Source: Dicyema japonicum (lineage: Eukaryota > Dicyemida > Rhombozoa > Dicyemidae). From it: a stretch of 64,000 nucleotides of DNA. The stretch spans positions 1,415,067 to 1,479,066 of the forward strand of contig RDEW01000004.1 in the NCBI GenBank assembly GCA_011109175.1, given 5' to 3'. Every line of letters starts with the position of its first letter. Within the stretch, counting starts at the first letter, position 1. A program made the position numbers and the translations under genes. Of this stretch, positions 10,508 through 20,905 are shown piece by piece. The notes beneath the pieces are model-generated. The model was not told where the DNA came from. It did not search any database and saw only the letters and a program-made list of their open reading frames with translations.

Positions 10508-12395
10508 ATGTCTTGTGATGATAGGGAGTTTTTCGAGGACGTTGAAATTTTCTGGGAAAAGCAACAAAATGCATTAAAATATTTAGAAGATCATAATATT
10601 CCAAATCTTGTTGATGACATTCTAAATTTTTTGGCGATAAAACAGCCAAAATATCCAATTACTCATATTGTAAAATAGTTGAATTCATAAATAGAGAGAC
10701 AAATTCGACGAAATTATCCCTAAACCTACAATTAGTAAAATAGAATTAGAAAAAACGTATGATTCCAAATTTTTACCAAATTTTTCAATTAATTTGTATG
10801 GACAATTAAATAATGATACCAAAGTAAACTTCATATTTTAAATTATATTAGATTCTCGAATCAACAAAAAATTGTTTATCTTGTTATTTAGAAAATAGTC
10901 TTGATTCTGATAATCGTTCAAATGAAGAAGAAAATATAAATTATTTGATTGAGAAATTAGAAAATTCTGTAATCCCAATGATTAATGAAAAGTTAATAAA
11001 TTTAAGATTTACACAGCAAATTGAAATTGACGATATTTTAATGTATCTAAATTTTAATAAATATTTTTAGAAATTTTGCTAATTGTAAAATTGATGAAAT
11101 TTGTTGTAAAATTGATGATAGTCATAGTAAGTCTTCGTCATGGTATTCTCAAGAGAGTAAAAGTAAAAAATCGCAAAAGTCAAGAAATCCATCTCCTAAG
11201 CATGAAATAAAAATTTAATTTTTCAGAAAAAAACCTAGAAGTCTTTCAGTTTCTATTTCTTCTAAAAGGAATTATCTTAAATTTTCCAATTCGATAATTT
11301 TGGCAATTTCTCAAGCAATCTGTGATATTGGAGCAAAAATAAGAAAAATGAATACTATCGAATATATTCAACAAACATATAACATTAGTGTTTTTTGTAA
11401 TCTTTGATTTGTAGAAATTGAAAAAATTTCCAATAATAATATTTAGTTTGGTGGAAAACATTCCTAATGGAAAATGCCGATTTGTTGATGAAATTTCGTT
11501 GGTTTTTAAATCTCAGAATATTCACGAGGTAGATTCATAATTCATATAGAATATCGAAAATTTCAAAGAAATCATGAATTATTGCTACAACTCGTTATTT
11601 CAAAAATTTAATGTATGAAATAAGAATTATGTTTATTAGCCACAAACAAAAATATTTGGGAAAAGAGGAGGATTGCTCGTAACCATTGACAAAATTGACC
11701 AAATTACCGATTTAGTAAATGAAGCGAGTTGTAAACAAGAGTTAAGCATAACAGAAGATGTTGATATTTTAATTTCATTTCATTCTAATTCCATATATGA
11801 TGAGGTGTATTTAAGATAATTCTAGATTTCTGAACGCTATGAGCTACAATCTGGAAGTTATAAAACACGAGAAGAATTCATTTCACTACTGCAAGAGCTT
11901 GAAACTAAAAATTATGTTTCATTTTTTGTGGATCCATTAAGTCAGGTTTTATTTGATAAAAACAAAATTTAGGTAGACTATGATGGGTGGACTAAACTAT
12001 TAGAAAATTTAAACGAACAAACGAAGATTATTAAAACTTTTGATTTTACTAAATCTGAAATTTTTGCAATTTACCAAAATGATGAAAATACAGAATCAAA
12101 AAGTCGAAAAATAATGCCTTCATTACATTATAGTGGACCAAACGTTGTTTCCAATTATACAAAAATATTTAATGAATTTGAAGGTTTCGGAATAATTAAT
12201 TTGACAGATGTACCCGTTATGTTTTCCACTCCATACGGAGATAGCTCATCTGTTTTCCCGTTAGAATTGGTATTTTAACAATATAATCTAAAGGCGATGG
12301 CAATTGGATTTGATTACATCAAGGTAAATGTTTCTTCTTCTACTCGGTCAAGTTATGTTGAGTATTTAATGAAATATTTCACTAAAAATTATTAA
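10508..12395 (+). CDS. ENO4: Enolase-4-like protein (ENO4), probably catalytically impaired
   Basis: ENO4 is the divergent enolase of sperm flagella and cilia, with an extra N-terminal helical domain. The N-terminus here (ALKYLEDHNIPNLVDDILNF, KPTISKIELEKTYDSKF) follows the ENO4 layout. The next part has a Ser/Lys-rich linker, SIILAISQAICDIGAKIRKM (enolase small-to-large domain region), NIPNGKCRFVDEISLVFKS, YVSFFVDPLSQ, GFDYIKV and a stop at 12393-12395. Introns of 21-27 nt restore the frame at 10670-10694 and several later sites (for example 25 nt at about 11403, 21 nt at 11529, 27 nt at 11615). The enolase metal-binding 'SIEDP' is FFVDP here, and the substrate loop 'SHRSGE' aligns to STPYGD, so key residues are missing. 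The fold is likely kept and glycolytic activity likely lost. Confidence 0.88.
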
Positions 12396-12539
12396 TGAAG
12401 ATAATCTTAATGATTTTTTTTCAAATTTTGAAATTAAAAAATAATTAATTATGTATGAAAAGTTAGAGGGCTGACGCTTTTAACGCCAGGTTATTCCCTC
12501 TTGGACATAGAAGGATAAAATATGAAATAGCCAGAAAAA

Positions 12540-12615
12540 AAACTTTGGCCTTTCTTAAAATTCGAGAAAAAAGCCTTGACTTTCTTAAAATTCGAGAAAA
12601 AAGCCTTGACTTTTA
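12540..12615. repeat. Short tandem repeat
   Basis: The block 'tcttaaaattcgagaaaaaa' with 'gccttgact' occurs twice in a row, with a third partial start ('ctttggccttt'). It lies in the ENO4 3' flank, with no coding context. Confidence 0.75.
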
Positions 12616-12619
12616 GAGT

Positions 12620-13060
12620 GACTTCTGTTTTCAGACGCATTGCCTGCTGGTAGAGCTAACTGCTTATATTTGTAGCTAACAAACTTAAATTATCCCCCTG
12701 ACCAAGCAGCTACTTAACAGTTTGCTTGGTGGTTACACCATAATGAACGAGCGCGAAGCCTCTGTTCCATATTTTGTTGTTTTTGATCATGTTCAACTGA
12801 AGGCAGCAAACCTACTAAGGAAATATTCCCGAGTGGAAATCCTGCCTAGAAACCTAGAAAATATGGTAGAAGCGATTGGAACAGTGCCCCTGCGAAGGAC
12901 TTGAGTATTCGGACCCCGTCCATATCGGAAATGTGCAGGAACGCAGTCGGAACACCGAGAAAAGATGCGGAGACTGTTGAGGGAGGCTGGGATCACTTTA
13001 ATTTTGATTATTTTATATATGACGGTAGTTTTTTGGTTCAATAAAATAAATAAATATATT
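12620..13060 (+). mobile_element. Unclassified LINE 3' fragment
   Basis: The segment is GC-richer than its surroundings and ends 'gctgggatcacttt...aataaaataaataaat', the ending style of the Jockey tails in this window ('gggatcac' then an A/T repeat). Open frames at 12722-12904 are short, and I recognise no domain. The orientation is inferred from the tail only. Confidence 0.4.
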
Positions 13061-13099
13061 TTGCTAATCAATTACATTAAGTTTAACTGATTTCGTTGT

Positions 13100-13295
13100 T
13101 ATTCTGCCCGCTTCACTCCACTGGAGGGGTTTCCACAACTGCATGTAATGGACGTCTTACCTTTTGTGCTGATTCCGGATGGACTCTGTTTATTTAAAAG
13201 TGGAAACTGGATACACTTAATTAGTTGTTTACTTTAACTTCTTTCTCGGTGTATCCGTGGTTAATAAATAAAATAAAAATATTCTGCCCGCTTCA
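13100..13295 (+). mobile_element. Jockey-type 3' tail insertion with 16-bp target duplication
   Basis: A 164-bp insert (13116-13279) is flanked by perfect direct repeats 'tattctgcccgcttca' at 13100-13115 and 13280-13295. It carries the tail 'ggatacacttaattagtt ... ggtgtatcc' and ends '(g)gttaataaataaaataaaa'. A closely related copy sits in the opposite orientation at 57976-58158. Either a severely 5'-truncated LINE or a short SINE riding the same tail. Confidence 0.85.
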
Positions 13296-13299
13296 GAGT

Positions 13300-13470
13300 T
13301 CAAGATTTCATTAATTGGCTGGAATGTTTAAATCAAACCTTTAAAGATATAACATGGTGGGAAAATTGTAATAAAATATAGAAGATAAAATTTATAAAAA
13401 TAGCTAACAAAGATAATCATAATAAATTTGCGGAAATTTTAATTCAAAAAAATAATCACTTAAAGGGATA
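13300..13470 (+). pseudogene. Possible decayed copy of the ENO4 C-terminus
   Basis: The frame reads DFINWLECLNQTFKDI, then after a stop FIKIANKDNHNKFAEILIQK. These loosely parallel YDGWTKLLENLNEQTKII and FDYIKVNVSSSTRSSYVEYL in the ENO4 gene just upstream. The region between them is missing. Similarity is weak and judged by eye, so this could be coincidence in AT-rich sequence. Confidence 0.25.
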
Positions 13471-13897
13471 CACCCAATACTGCATGATTATTCTTTTTGG
13501 ACGCTGGAGGAAATACGTTAGAATAATCAGTAATGCTATGAAAGTCACCTAAAGAGCTGAGGTTATACTTCTTAGATGTCCCTAGAAGAAGGAAGGAAAT
13601 CAAAGAGTTTTTTTTGTTTTTGTTTATGAAAATTTTTTTTTTCAACTTGTTAATTTAACAGAATAACAAATTGTTTTGCATTTTTGATATAGCTGTTTCT
13701 GTTTGCAAACATTGTGTACTCTGTTTTCTGATGGGTCCTAATTTCACTCTTTCGTTTCCAATGACTTCAGTAATTATATGATACGCTAAATTAGTTTTAT
13801 TGAATTTAAATGTGCTAATAATTAAATTGTGGCAAATGGCGATATAAAAGATCATTATATTCATTAGCAATTAGAAATAGGTTAGATTGAAACGACA

Positions 13898-14337
13898 ATG
13901 CAGAAAAATCGAACTAGGTTGAACAAATTAAAAGAGGATGAAATTAAGATCGCGAAGGATAAAACTCAATTAGAACAAGCAATTAATAAAATTGACGAGG
14001 ATAGAAATAACATCATGTCGAAATATGTTAAACAAATTAGAAGAATACAACTCGAATTGGAAAACAACAAATTCCAAAATATAGTTGAAAGTCGTAAAAT
14101 GTTTAGTTATTTTGATATTATAGATGTTCAGTTCAAAATGACCCTGAGTTCTATTTGAACCATAAATATTATATTGATATGAAATTTAAGCAAATATTAA
14201 AGAATTCGGGGAATAAAAATTTTGATAAAAATGTGCATATTTATCCAAATATTTTAAAGGATCTTGAGCATGATAAAACGAAAAGTTCAGTTCATATTGC
14301 TAGGTCAATGATGTCGAAACATCGAAACAAAAATTAA
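13898..14337 (+). CDS. Coiled-coil protein, paralogue 1 (function unknown)
   Basis: The protein starts with a charged coiled coil (LKEDEIKIAKDKTQLEQAI, then DRNNIMSKYVKQIRRIQLEL). Removing a 39-nt intron at 14093-14131 joins it to EIQNDPEFYLNHKYYIDMKF, KQILKN and a basic tail ending HRNKN at 14335-14337. The splice is supported by the paralogue at 19506-19961, which has the same two-part plan and an intron at the matching place. The length is about 133 residues. I do not recognise the family. A structural role, for instance in cilia, is possible but not shown by the sequence. Confidence 0.7.
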
Positions 14338-14704
14338 ATACATCAAAATAGCTTTTTAATTACTTATAACCAAAAATCAACCAAAATTAAGTAATTGATA
14401 CATTCGCTAATGATTATTAAGTACATAATTCTTTTTTTCTCAATGATTATTTGTTTTAGTTGTCTTACTTTTTACTTTATAATTCAAAGAAATAGTTATA
14501 TTCGTAGATATTTTTCAGGATAGGGCGATTTCCAATTTTCCATTACCCAGAGAGATATTTTCGTACTTTGTTATCACATCTTCAACTAGAGGTGCGAAGA
14601 AATCTGCATGTCAAAAATTACTCCAAAAATCTTGAGATATTCTGAAAAGAATTATGTCGTTGTTTGATTTTAATACAAATGTCTCTTTTCCAGTTTCTAT
14701 AATA

Positions 14705-15035
14705 TTTAAGCACTACCGCGTTGCCATAAGCACGTAAGATGGCTAGGGTTTCGCTCAGGCAGAACACACACTTTATTTAAGTAAAGAACAGTTATTATAA
14801 ATAATCGCAGAGGGAGAACCAAGGAATGCTCTTCACTTTTTTGTTTTTTTTCTTGTGTGTATGTCCTTTTGACTATCCAGTTCCGCAGTGAAACTCCACT
14901 GATGACGGCGTCACTCGTCAATCCCTTTCCGCATCGTAGATGCGTGGAATCTTTCCACCAGGTGAACAACAGCGAGAATCGAACCCGTGACCAAAGCCAC
15001 TTTAGCCCGACACCTAACCACTATGCCACCCGGCT
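14705..15035 (-). mobile_element. SINE S1 copy b with LINE A 3' tail
   Basis: On the minus strand it runs from 'gccgggtggcatagtggtta' (A box, near 15035) through a B-box 'gggttcgattctc', the S1 body, 'aaataaagtgtgtgttctgc' and then directly 'gcgaaaccctag..cttacgtgcttatggcaacgcg' up to 14705. That last part is the 3' terminus of LINE A copy 2 (46365-46430). The join repeats at 18295-18382, so the LINE tail belongs to the SINE and is not a chance neighbour. Confidence 0.88.
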
Positions 15036-15039
15036 TTCC

Positions 15040-15810
15040 AGTCTCCTGTCTGATTTAAAGAGTTGTGGCGGACTTTCGATTACTGGTCTGCAAGCACTTC
15101 TTCAATAACCATTTTGTTAAGAACGTTCAGTTTTCGTTGCAATCTTAAAGTTGCAGTCCGGACGTCCCTATCGCATGAGGCTATTGACAATGTCTTCACG
15201 TTAGTGAGAAGAATATCATTTTCTGTTTCTGGTTACGAGGTCGGCTATGAATAGATTCAATAAAAAGATAAAATTTTAAATATTAATCATTTTTTTCAAC
15301 CCCACTTAATCCAGTATGACTAAAACAATCTCTCAGATCACAGGACTACCAATAAGGGCAACCCATTTGAGGTCCTTGTGAGGAGGTCGGGCGGCATATT
15401 CACCCAAAATGGAAAACTGTCAGAAGAAAGGGGTTATCGAAAATGTATCGGTTCCCGAGAGCAACACTGGGAGAAGATGATGATATTACTGAGAGAAGCA
15501 TAGATAACCTGATGGCCTTTTTTCACTAATTAGAGTGTTACCTGATGATTTTTAGCTTATTAATAATAATAATTAATCATCTTATTGAATGTTAATTTGA
15601 TTCATCTTATCAAAGCTAACGATTATTTAATTACATTATATTTAGGTGAATAATTCTGATAAAGACACAATAAGGAACATGTACAAAGATTGTTGATCAG
15701 AAGATCCATTTTATCAAAAACTTAAACTTCTACATATTTATATCCCCATTATCTTTAAGTGAAAGAAACTGATGGCTAACAAAAAATAATTCCCAAAAGT
15801 AAATCATTGA
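15040..15810. other. No gene seen
   Basis: AT-rich stretch with short open frames (15063-15254 and others) lacking recognisable motifs. No clear repeat boundary. Confidence 0.4.
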
Positions 15811-15827
15811 CATTCTTGACAGAATGA

Positions 15828-16150
15828 AACGTCTGATGACATCGGATCTGACAGTCGTAGGTTCGAATCCGAAAGGTGGACTTTTTAGTGAAAGTGAATC
15901 CTTGTCAAACAGATCTCGCCCGTGAGGAGACGAGTCTTTCTGGCACGAAACAGCTGTTGAAAGGGATTTTCCTGAGTGGTGTCCGCGAAGGTAAGACATC
16001 CAATGGAAATAGAAGAGTGTTGACCTACTTCTCTACCTCTCTTGGGAAGCGGAAATCTGTAATGGACTATTGGAGGATGGATTTTGTCGTCACAGAAAGA
16101 TGTTCTCCCTTGGATGACTTCTTTGGATTAAGTAGTTATAACAACTAATT
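15828..16150 (+). mobile_element. SINE S2 copy, 5' and middle parts
   Basis: It begins 'acgtctgatgacatcggatc', then a B box 'ggttcgaatccgaaagg', 'aacagatctcgcccgtgagg' and the middle block shared with 3462-3878, ending 'gattaagtagttataac'. Directly after it, 16145-16245 reads as a Jockey-type tail on the minus strand ('ggatatacttaattagtt'). The two are probably separate insertions. Confidence 0.7.
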
Positions 16151-16249
16151 AAGTATATCCAGTTTCCACTGTAACAGAAACGGAGTCCTTCCAACGTCAA
16201 ACAAGTCCGTCTAGAACCAGCATAAATTTGACACCACATGGCTTCGATT

Positions 16250-17090
16250 ATTGTTTTAGAATATCTGGTTGGGTTGCTACTTAGATGGATATTCGAAGTT
16301 GATATGAAAAAAAAATATAATAAAAATGTTTTAAATATAATAAATTTTTAAATCGGTTAGCTAAATTGTGGAAGATTGATCAATGGTTTCAGGAGGAGAT
16401 CAAAGATCCAGGACACGTATTTAAAGCTGGGGGAAAAGTCCTGAAAAAATTTTAAAAGGAGCAAGGTGTGGAGTCCAGGTCTTATAGAAGGACTCAGATG
16501 TAATACCTCCAGAAAACTTCTTAACTCTTTTGTTAAATAATCGTTATTATTCGAAATTAAAAAAATACGGGAAAATAATTTAAATATTCTATATCGATCA
16601 AATGTGACATTTGTCAGATTACAAATGACAGGTGATGGTAACCAGTCCAGCATGTCACATTTCTATTAGGTAATCCTGGGATCTTTCAGTAACTTCCTGA
16701 TATTCGTTTAGTGTTTCTTTCGGATCCCATGGATTTAATTTCATTTCATTAATCTTATCAAAAATCATGGTAAATTTATTCATGTCTGTCCCGAATAAAT
16801 TGTGTCTGCAATTGGTATGTATGAGACTTTAATAAAAGGTAATAGTTTGCGTATAGCCTTTGAGATATCGGTATTTTGAAATGTATGTTCTTTAAAAATT
16901 AAAAAGGGGTTCGTTTTATATGTCTGATTTGATGTTGATTCTGATGTCAAAGAAATAAGCATTTTAATTGATGTTAATTTGCTGGTATTACTTCACTTTG
17001 AATGGATTTTGTACTCAATCGTCATCAAATTTATCCCGAAAATATTTTGCAATGTCATCCAAGATTACCAAATGATCTTTAATTTTCGTT
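16250..17090. other. Unassigned sequence
   Basis: The minus strand has an open reading stretch around 16690-16960 (DKINEMKLNPWDPKETLNEY downstream of a Ser/Thr-rich segment) that looks coding-like, but I cannot name it. It may belong to the interior of the decayed hAT element whose terminus lies at 17097-17111. Confidence 0.3.
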
Positions 17091-17096
17091 GACCCA

Positions 17097-17111
17097 GGTT
17101 GGGAACCACTG
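17097..17111. repeat. Lone hAT terminal inverted repeat
   Basis: 'ggttgggaaccactg' is the reverse complement of the hAT terminus at 32315 ('cagtggttcccaacc'). No matching left end was found nearby, so the element extent is unknown. Confidence 0.6.
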
Positions 17112-17261
17112 CTTTAGTGGTTAATTGATCGGAAATTGAGGTGGTGACGTGTTTCTATTGCACGTTTATGACTGATTAATATTTTTATTTTTTTCCTCAA
17201 GCATGACGAAGTTTTTAAACGATTTTTTTCGTCTTTCAAGATCTTTATATTTTTACTTGTT

Positions 17262-18215
17262 GATAATATGTTATGTTATGTTATCCAATTAAGTCGTGTC
17301 CGACCCTTGGAGATCTCATGAACGAGATTCCTCCACTCTCCCCGATCCGTTGCAGTTTGGAGTAGCCTTGATATAAGCATTCCCGTGACGTCTTTCATCG
17401 TGGATACCCACCGAGTCTTCGGTCGACCAGGTCTTCTCTTCCCAGTAATATTGCTCAGCATAATGGTTCTTTCCAGGGAGTCAGAGCGGACAACATGCCC
17501 AAAGAACGCCAATCTGTGTTTTACGATTTTTCCTTCTAGCGAAATGTCCGTCTCCACCCGTTTGAGTACATCGGTGTTTGTTATTTTGGAAGTCCAAGGG
17601 ATTCTTAGTAACCTCCTCCAGCACTAAAGTTCAAAAACATCAATTTTTCGTCTATCCGCCTTTTTCAGTATCCATGATTCTGCGCCGTATAGAAAAACCG
17701 GGAACACGATTGCATTAACCAGTCTGCATTTGGTCCTTAAGCAAATATCTTTGCTTTTCCAAATTCTATTCATTCTCTGGAAGGCGTCTCGTCCCCATGG
17801 CAATTCGCCTCTTGATTTCCAAGCCTCCGTCACAATTCCGATTAATTAGACATCCCAGAAAGACAACATTATCGCAACTCTCTTTTTTCTCATTTCCAAT
17901 TTTTAGTTCCATTATTCCACTATTAGCAGTCGTCATAATTTTGGTCTTCTTGATATTTAGCAATAAACCAAAGACGGCGCTCTCTTATCTAAATCTTAGA
18001 ATCAACTCCCTGAGGCCATCCTCTGTTCCAGCCAGTAAGGTTGTATCGTCAGCATAGCGCAAATTATTGATGTTCCTGCCTCCAATTCTAATCAAGTTAT
18101 TCGATGCAGTATCCAATTTAGTCATGATCATTTCGGCATAGGAGATACTAAAAAAAACTTGCTGACAAAAAAAACCTAAAAGATATTTTAAAAATCCTCT
18201 CATATAAGCCGACAA
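17262..18215 (-). mobile_element. LINE B copy 2 (RTE/L1-like), RT palm to 3' end
   Basis: The minus strand shows, in order, INNLRYADDTTLLAGTEDGL (catalytic YADD), LNIKKTKIMTTANSG, VFLGCLINRNCDGGLEIKRR, LVNAIVFPVFLYGAESWIL, then RLAFFGHVVRSDSLERTIM, KRRPGRPKTRW and a 3' end with repeated 'aacat' units near 17262-17282. This is the canonical order of an RTE/L1-like ORF2. The chain is split by frameshifts near 17640 and 17770 and a stop region near 17980, so it is inactive. Confidence 0.9.
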
Positions 18216-18294
18216 AGTTTTCGAAAATCATATAAAACTATAACATAAAAACAATTAGATATTTGAAAACGTTAAGAGAAAAACAATGACAATC

Positions 18295-18382
18295 AAGGAC
18301 ACACACCCAAGAAAAAAAACAAGTGTGTGTTCTGCACGAGCGAACCTAGGCATCTTACGTGCTTATGGCAACGGTAGTGCAT
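18295..18382 (+). mobile_element. SINE S1 copy c, 3' end fused to LINE A tail
   Basis: The last part of the S1 body ('acacacacccaagaaaaaaa', 'aagtgtgtgttctgc') runs without a break into 'gagcgaacctaggcatcttacgtgcttatggcaacggtagtgc', the LINE A terminus (given here only as key blocks: 'cttacgtgcttatggcaac'). It shows the same junction as copy b. Confidence 0.75.
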
Positions 18383-19505
18383 AAAAAATCAACTTTCAAC
18401 TTTTAACTTTAACAACTTTATTAGCAAGGAAAAGTTAAAGAGGGAGTTATTTGGCCTCATGCCGTAAGTCCTGCAAACTCTTGGACTCTTCTCTGCGCTC
18501 TCAGACCCCTCTTATCATTTATTCTGTGCTGCAACATACGAGTCAATGATGGCATCTCTTTTTAGGAGTTTTCCATCAGGCTGTGTGGTCGATTAGTCTA
18601 ATATAAAAAAGTGCTTGTTGGGTATGGAAACAAAAAAATAAATAAAAAATCAACTAGTTGCTTCACAATACTATGTATGAAGCAACTATTATTTGATCTC
18701 AAAATTTCTAATTATTTTATATCGCCTATTTGATTTTAAGTCATATTATAATATTAACATATAAACCACCACGAAAGTCTGAGGAATTCGATCAGAGCAT
18801 CTATCTTTAAACCAATAATTATTACTTAACGAGCTCATCAACTGTGGTTCGGAGTCATCTTGTACTTTTCCGTGATATAATCTTCGAGCTTGATAGAGTG
18901 GACGGGAAGAGATCAAATGGAATAACAATTTTCACATCGAAGATCTTTCATATGCGATGTGACTTGGAGAAAATTAAAGAAATGTTGGAGATGATTTTCA
19001 TTTCGTTTTAATTTCCTTCGAAACCCCTGAATAATTGTAAAGGAGTCATCAACAAAATTGGAAACGAAATTCAGCTCGGCTCAGAGATCCACGTGAATGG
19101 ATTTCACAGCGCCTGATAATGCCCATCGTCCACGTCAATGCCTGCTGTCTCCTGATTTGTTACTAAAATTTTTGTTTAGGGTTTGAAATATTAATGATAA
19201 TAAAGAATAGTGATATTAAGACGCGTATTACTGTACTGATTGGCACCTTAATATGCAATAATTTATCAAATCGTGGTCTACAATCGGTCATAATTAGAAT
19301 TTTCAAAAAAGGGAATCTCGAAATTAGGCTAGACTAGAAATTCACTTAACTCAGATAAATCAATACCAACAACATAAATAGTTCCGCCAATATAGAAATC
19401 TAAATGCATGAGATTAGAAATAGACATATTGCGGTAAATTGCGTTTTCTATTTGAATAAATATAATTGAAAGTTAATCGCAATAAATTAATTTTTGACAG
19501 CAAGA
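18383..19505. other. No confident gene; one coding-like minus-strand frame
   Basis: At 18913-19080 the minus strand has an uninterrupted 55-codon frame (ELNFVSNFVDDSFTIIQGF, then QVTSHMKDLRCEN) that could be an exon, but no start, family or splice partner is clear. The remainder is AT-rich, with a GC-richer repeat-like segment at about 18410-18620. Confidence 0.3.
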
Positions 19506-19961
19506 ATGTTTCAGAGTCGAATGAAATCATATAAATTAAGAGAAGATGAAAATCAAATAAGAAAAAATTCAAAACAATTGCAAAATGCATTGGATAAACT
19601 TTACGAAGAAAAAAATAAGAAAAAAGAAACATTAAACAAAGAAATCCGTCAATTAAGGTTTGAAATAGCGCAATATAAATTGAATACAAAATATCAGGAC
19701 AGAAGCAAGTCTACGTTTTATTGTTATTAATATTATAGAGAAGTTACTCCAAGAGATTATTTATTTCATCCAAATAATAAGAAATTTATTGATATTAAAT
19801 GTCAGCAAATATTGAATAATTCCAATACTTATGGGGATTATAGAAAGACGAGTGCTCCAATTTTAATTTTTCCGAAATTAGAGAAAGTTACCAAAACCAA
19901 GACAAAGCAAACACATCACAAAATCTCAAATAACTCACTATATTTACATGATTCTAAATAA
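19506..19961 (+). CDS. Coiled-coil protein, paralogue 2 (function unknown)
   Basis: It has the same plan as the gene at 13898-14337: a charged coiled coil (LREDENQIRKNSKQLQNAL, KKETLNKEIRQLRFEIAQY) joined by a 30-nt intron (19709-19738) to KEVTPRDYLFHPNNKKFIDI, KCQQILNNS and a Lys/Thr-rich tail ending LYLHDSK at 19959-19961. The length is about 141 residues. The shared intron and the conserved D-(I/M)-K-x-K/C-x-Q-I-L segment show a tandem gene duplication about 5.5 kb apart, with transposons inserted between. Function is not recognised. Confidence 0.7.
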
Positions 19962-20905
19962 CTGACAAATCTTTATGATTTTGTTTTTTGATTAAAATTT
20001 TAAGAAATAAAATATATTTTAATTGTGATAGTTTTGTCAACTTTACTATATCACGGGACAGTTTGCTTACAAATTAGTTATTCTGACGATAGTTGCCTGG
20101 TGACACAATATCATGCATTGATATTTTTATCCTTTTATTTATGACCTAAATTTTATACCCCGTCTATTCAGTGTGAACAATAAATGACTAACTTTTTTGA
20201 TAAATGATTCTAAATAATTTCTATAATAAAATCTATAAGTCAGTTAAATACACTCCCGCATTACCCATAAACATATGATTACATAAAGTTTCACTTGCCC
20301 ATGCTTTTACTATCCGTTCTAGCAGTTTTTTCCTCTTCGCATAAATCTATAAAATTAGTCATTGAATTTAACTAAATCAGTTAATTGATCTTTCTTCGTA
20401 AAAAATTAATAATTGATTAAATTTTATTTTAAACTTAAAACTTCTTAATATAATCAATTTCCAGACTGTAAAGTCGTCGCAGCTCTTTTACATCGAAAAG
20501 ATAGACGAACAGTCGAGTTAAAAATAAACAACGCCATTTTGGGTCTATTTCCTCCGCTGGCTACTTGGTGTAATGGTTTCTCGTCCTTTGCTCAGTTATT
20601 CACTTTTTGTTTCCTCGTTAGCGCATCGTCATATAAACCACCTGTCTCAGAAAGTGGCGACTAAATAAAAAAGAATCATATGATTTCTCCCCACTTCATG
20701 GATCATTTCTCAAAGGGGTTCCTAAAAATGCTTTTTAATATACTTTTGTGTGCTTGGAAGGACTCAACTCTGCGACAGTAGGATTATTAGGTAAAATCAA
20801 CTGTAAGAATTGGATGCACTTAATTAGTTAACTTCTTTTTCGATGTATCTGAAAAAAATAATTCTAGCAAAATGACTGGAATACAAACATCTTTACAAGA
20901 AAAGG
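19962..20905. other. Intergenic; one Jockey-type tail
   Basis: Mostly AT-rich. At 20797-20850 there is a tail-like segment 'ggatgcacttaattagttaa ... cgatgtatct', a weak form of the hairpin-bearing Jockey 3' end. No gene seen. Confidence 0.45.

Noticed and set aside
17097-17111. Complete hAT element ending at 17111
   Set aside because: No partner TIR or target duplication was found to the left, so only the lone end is reported.
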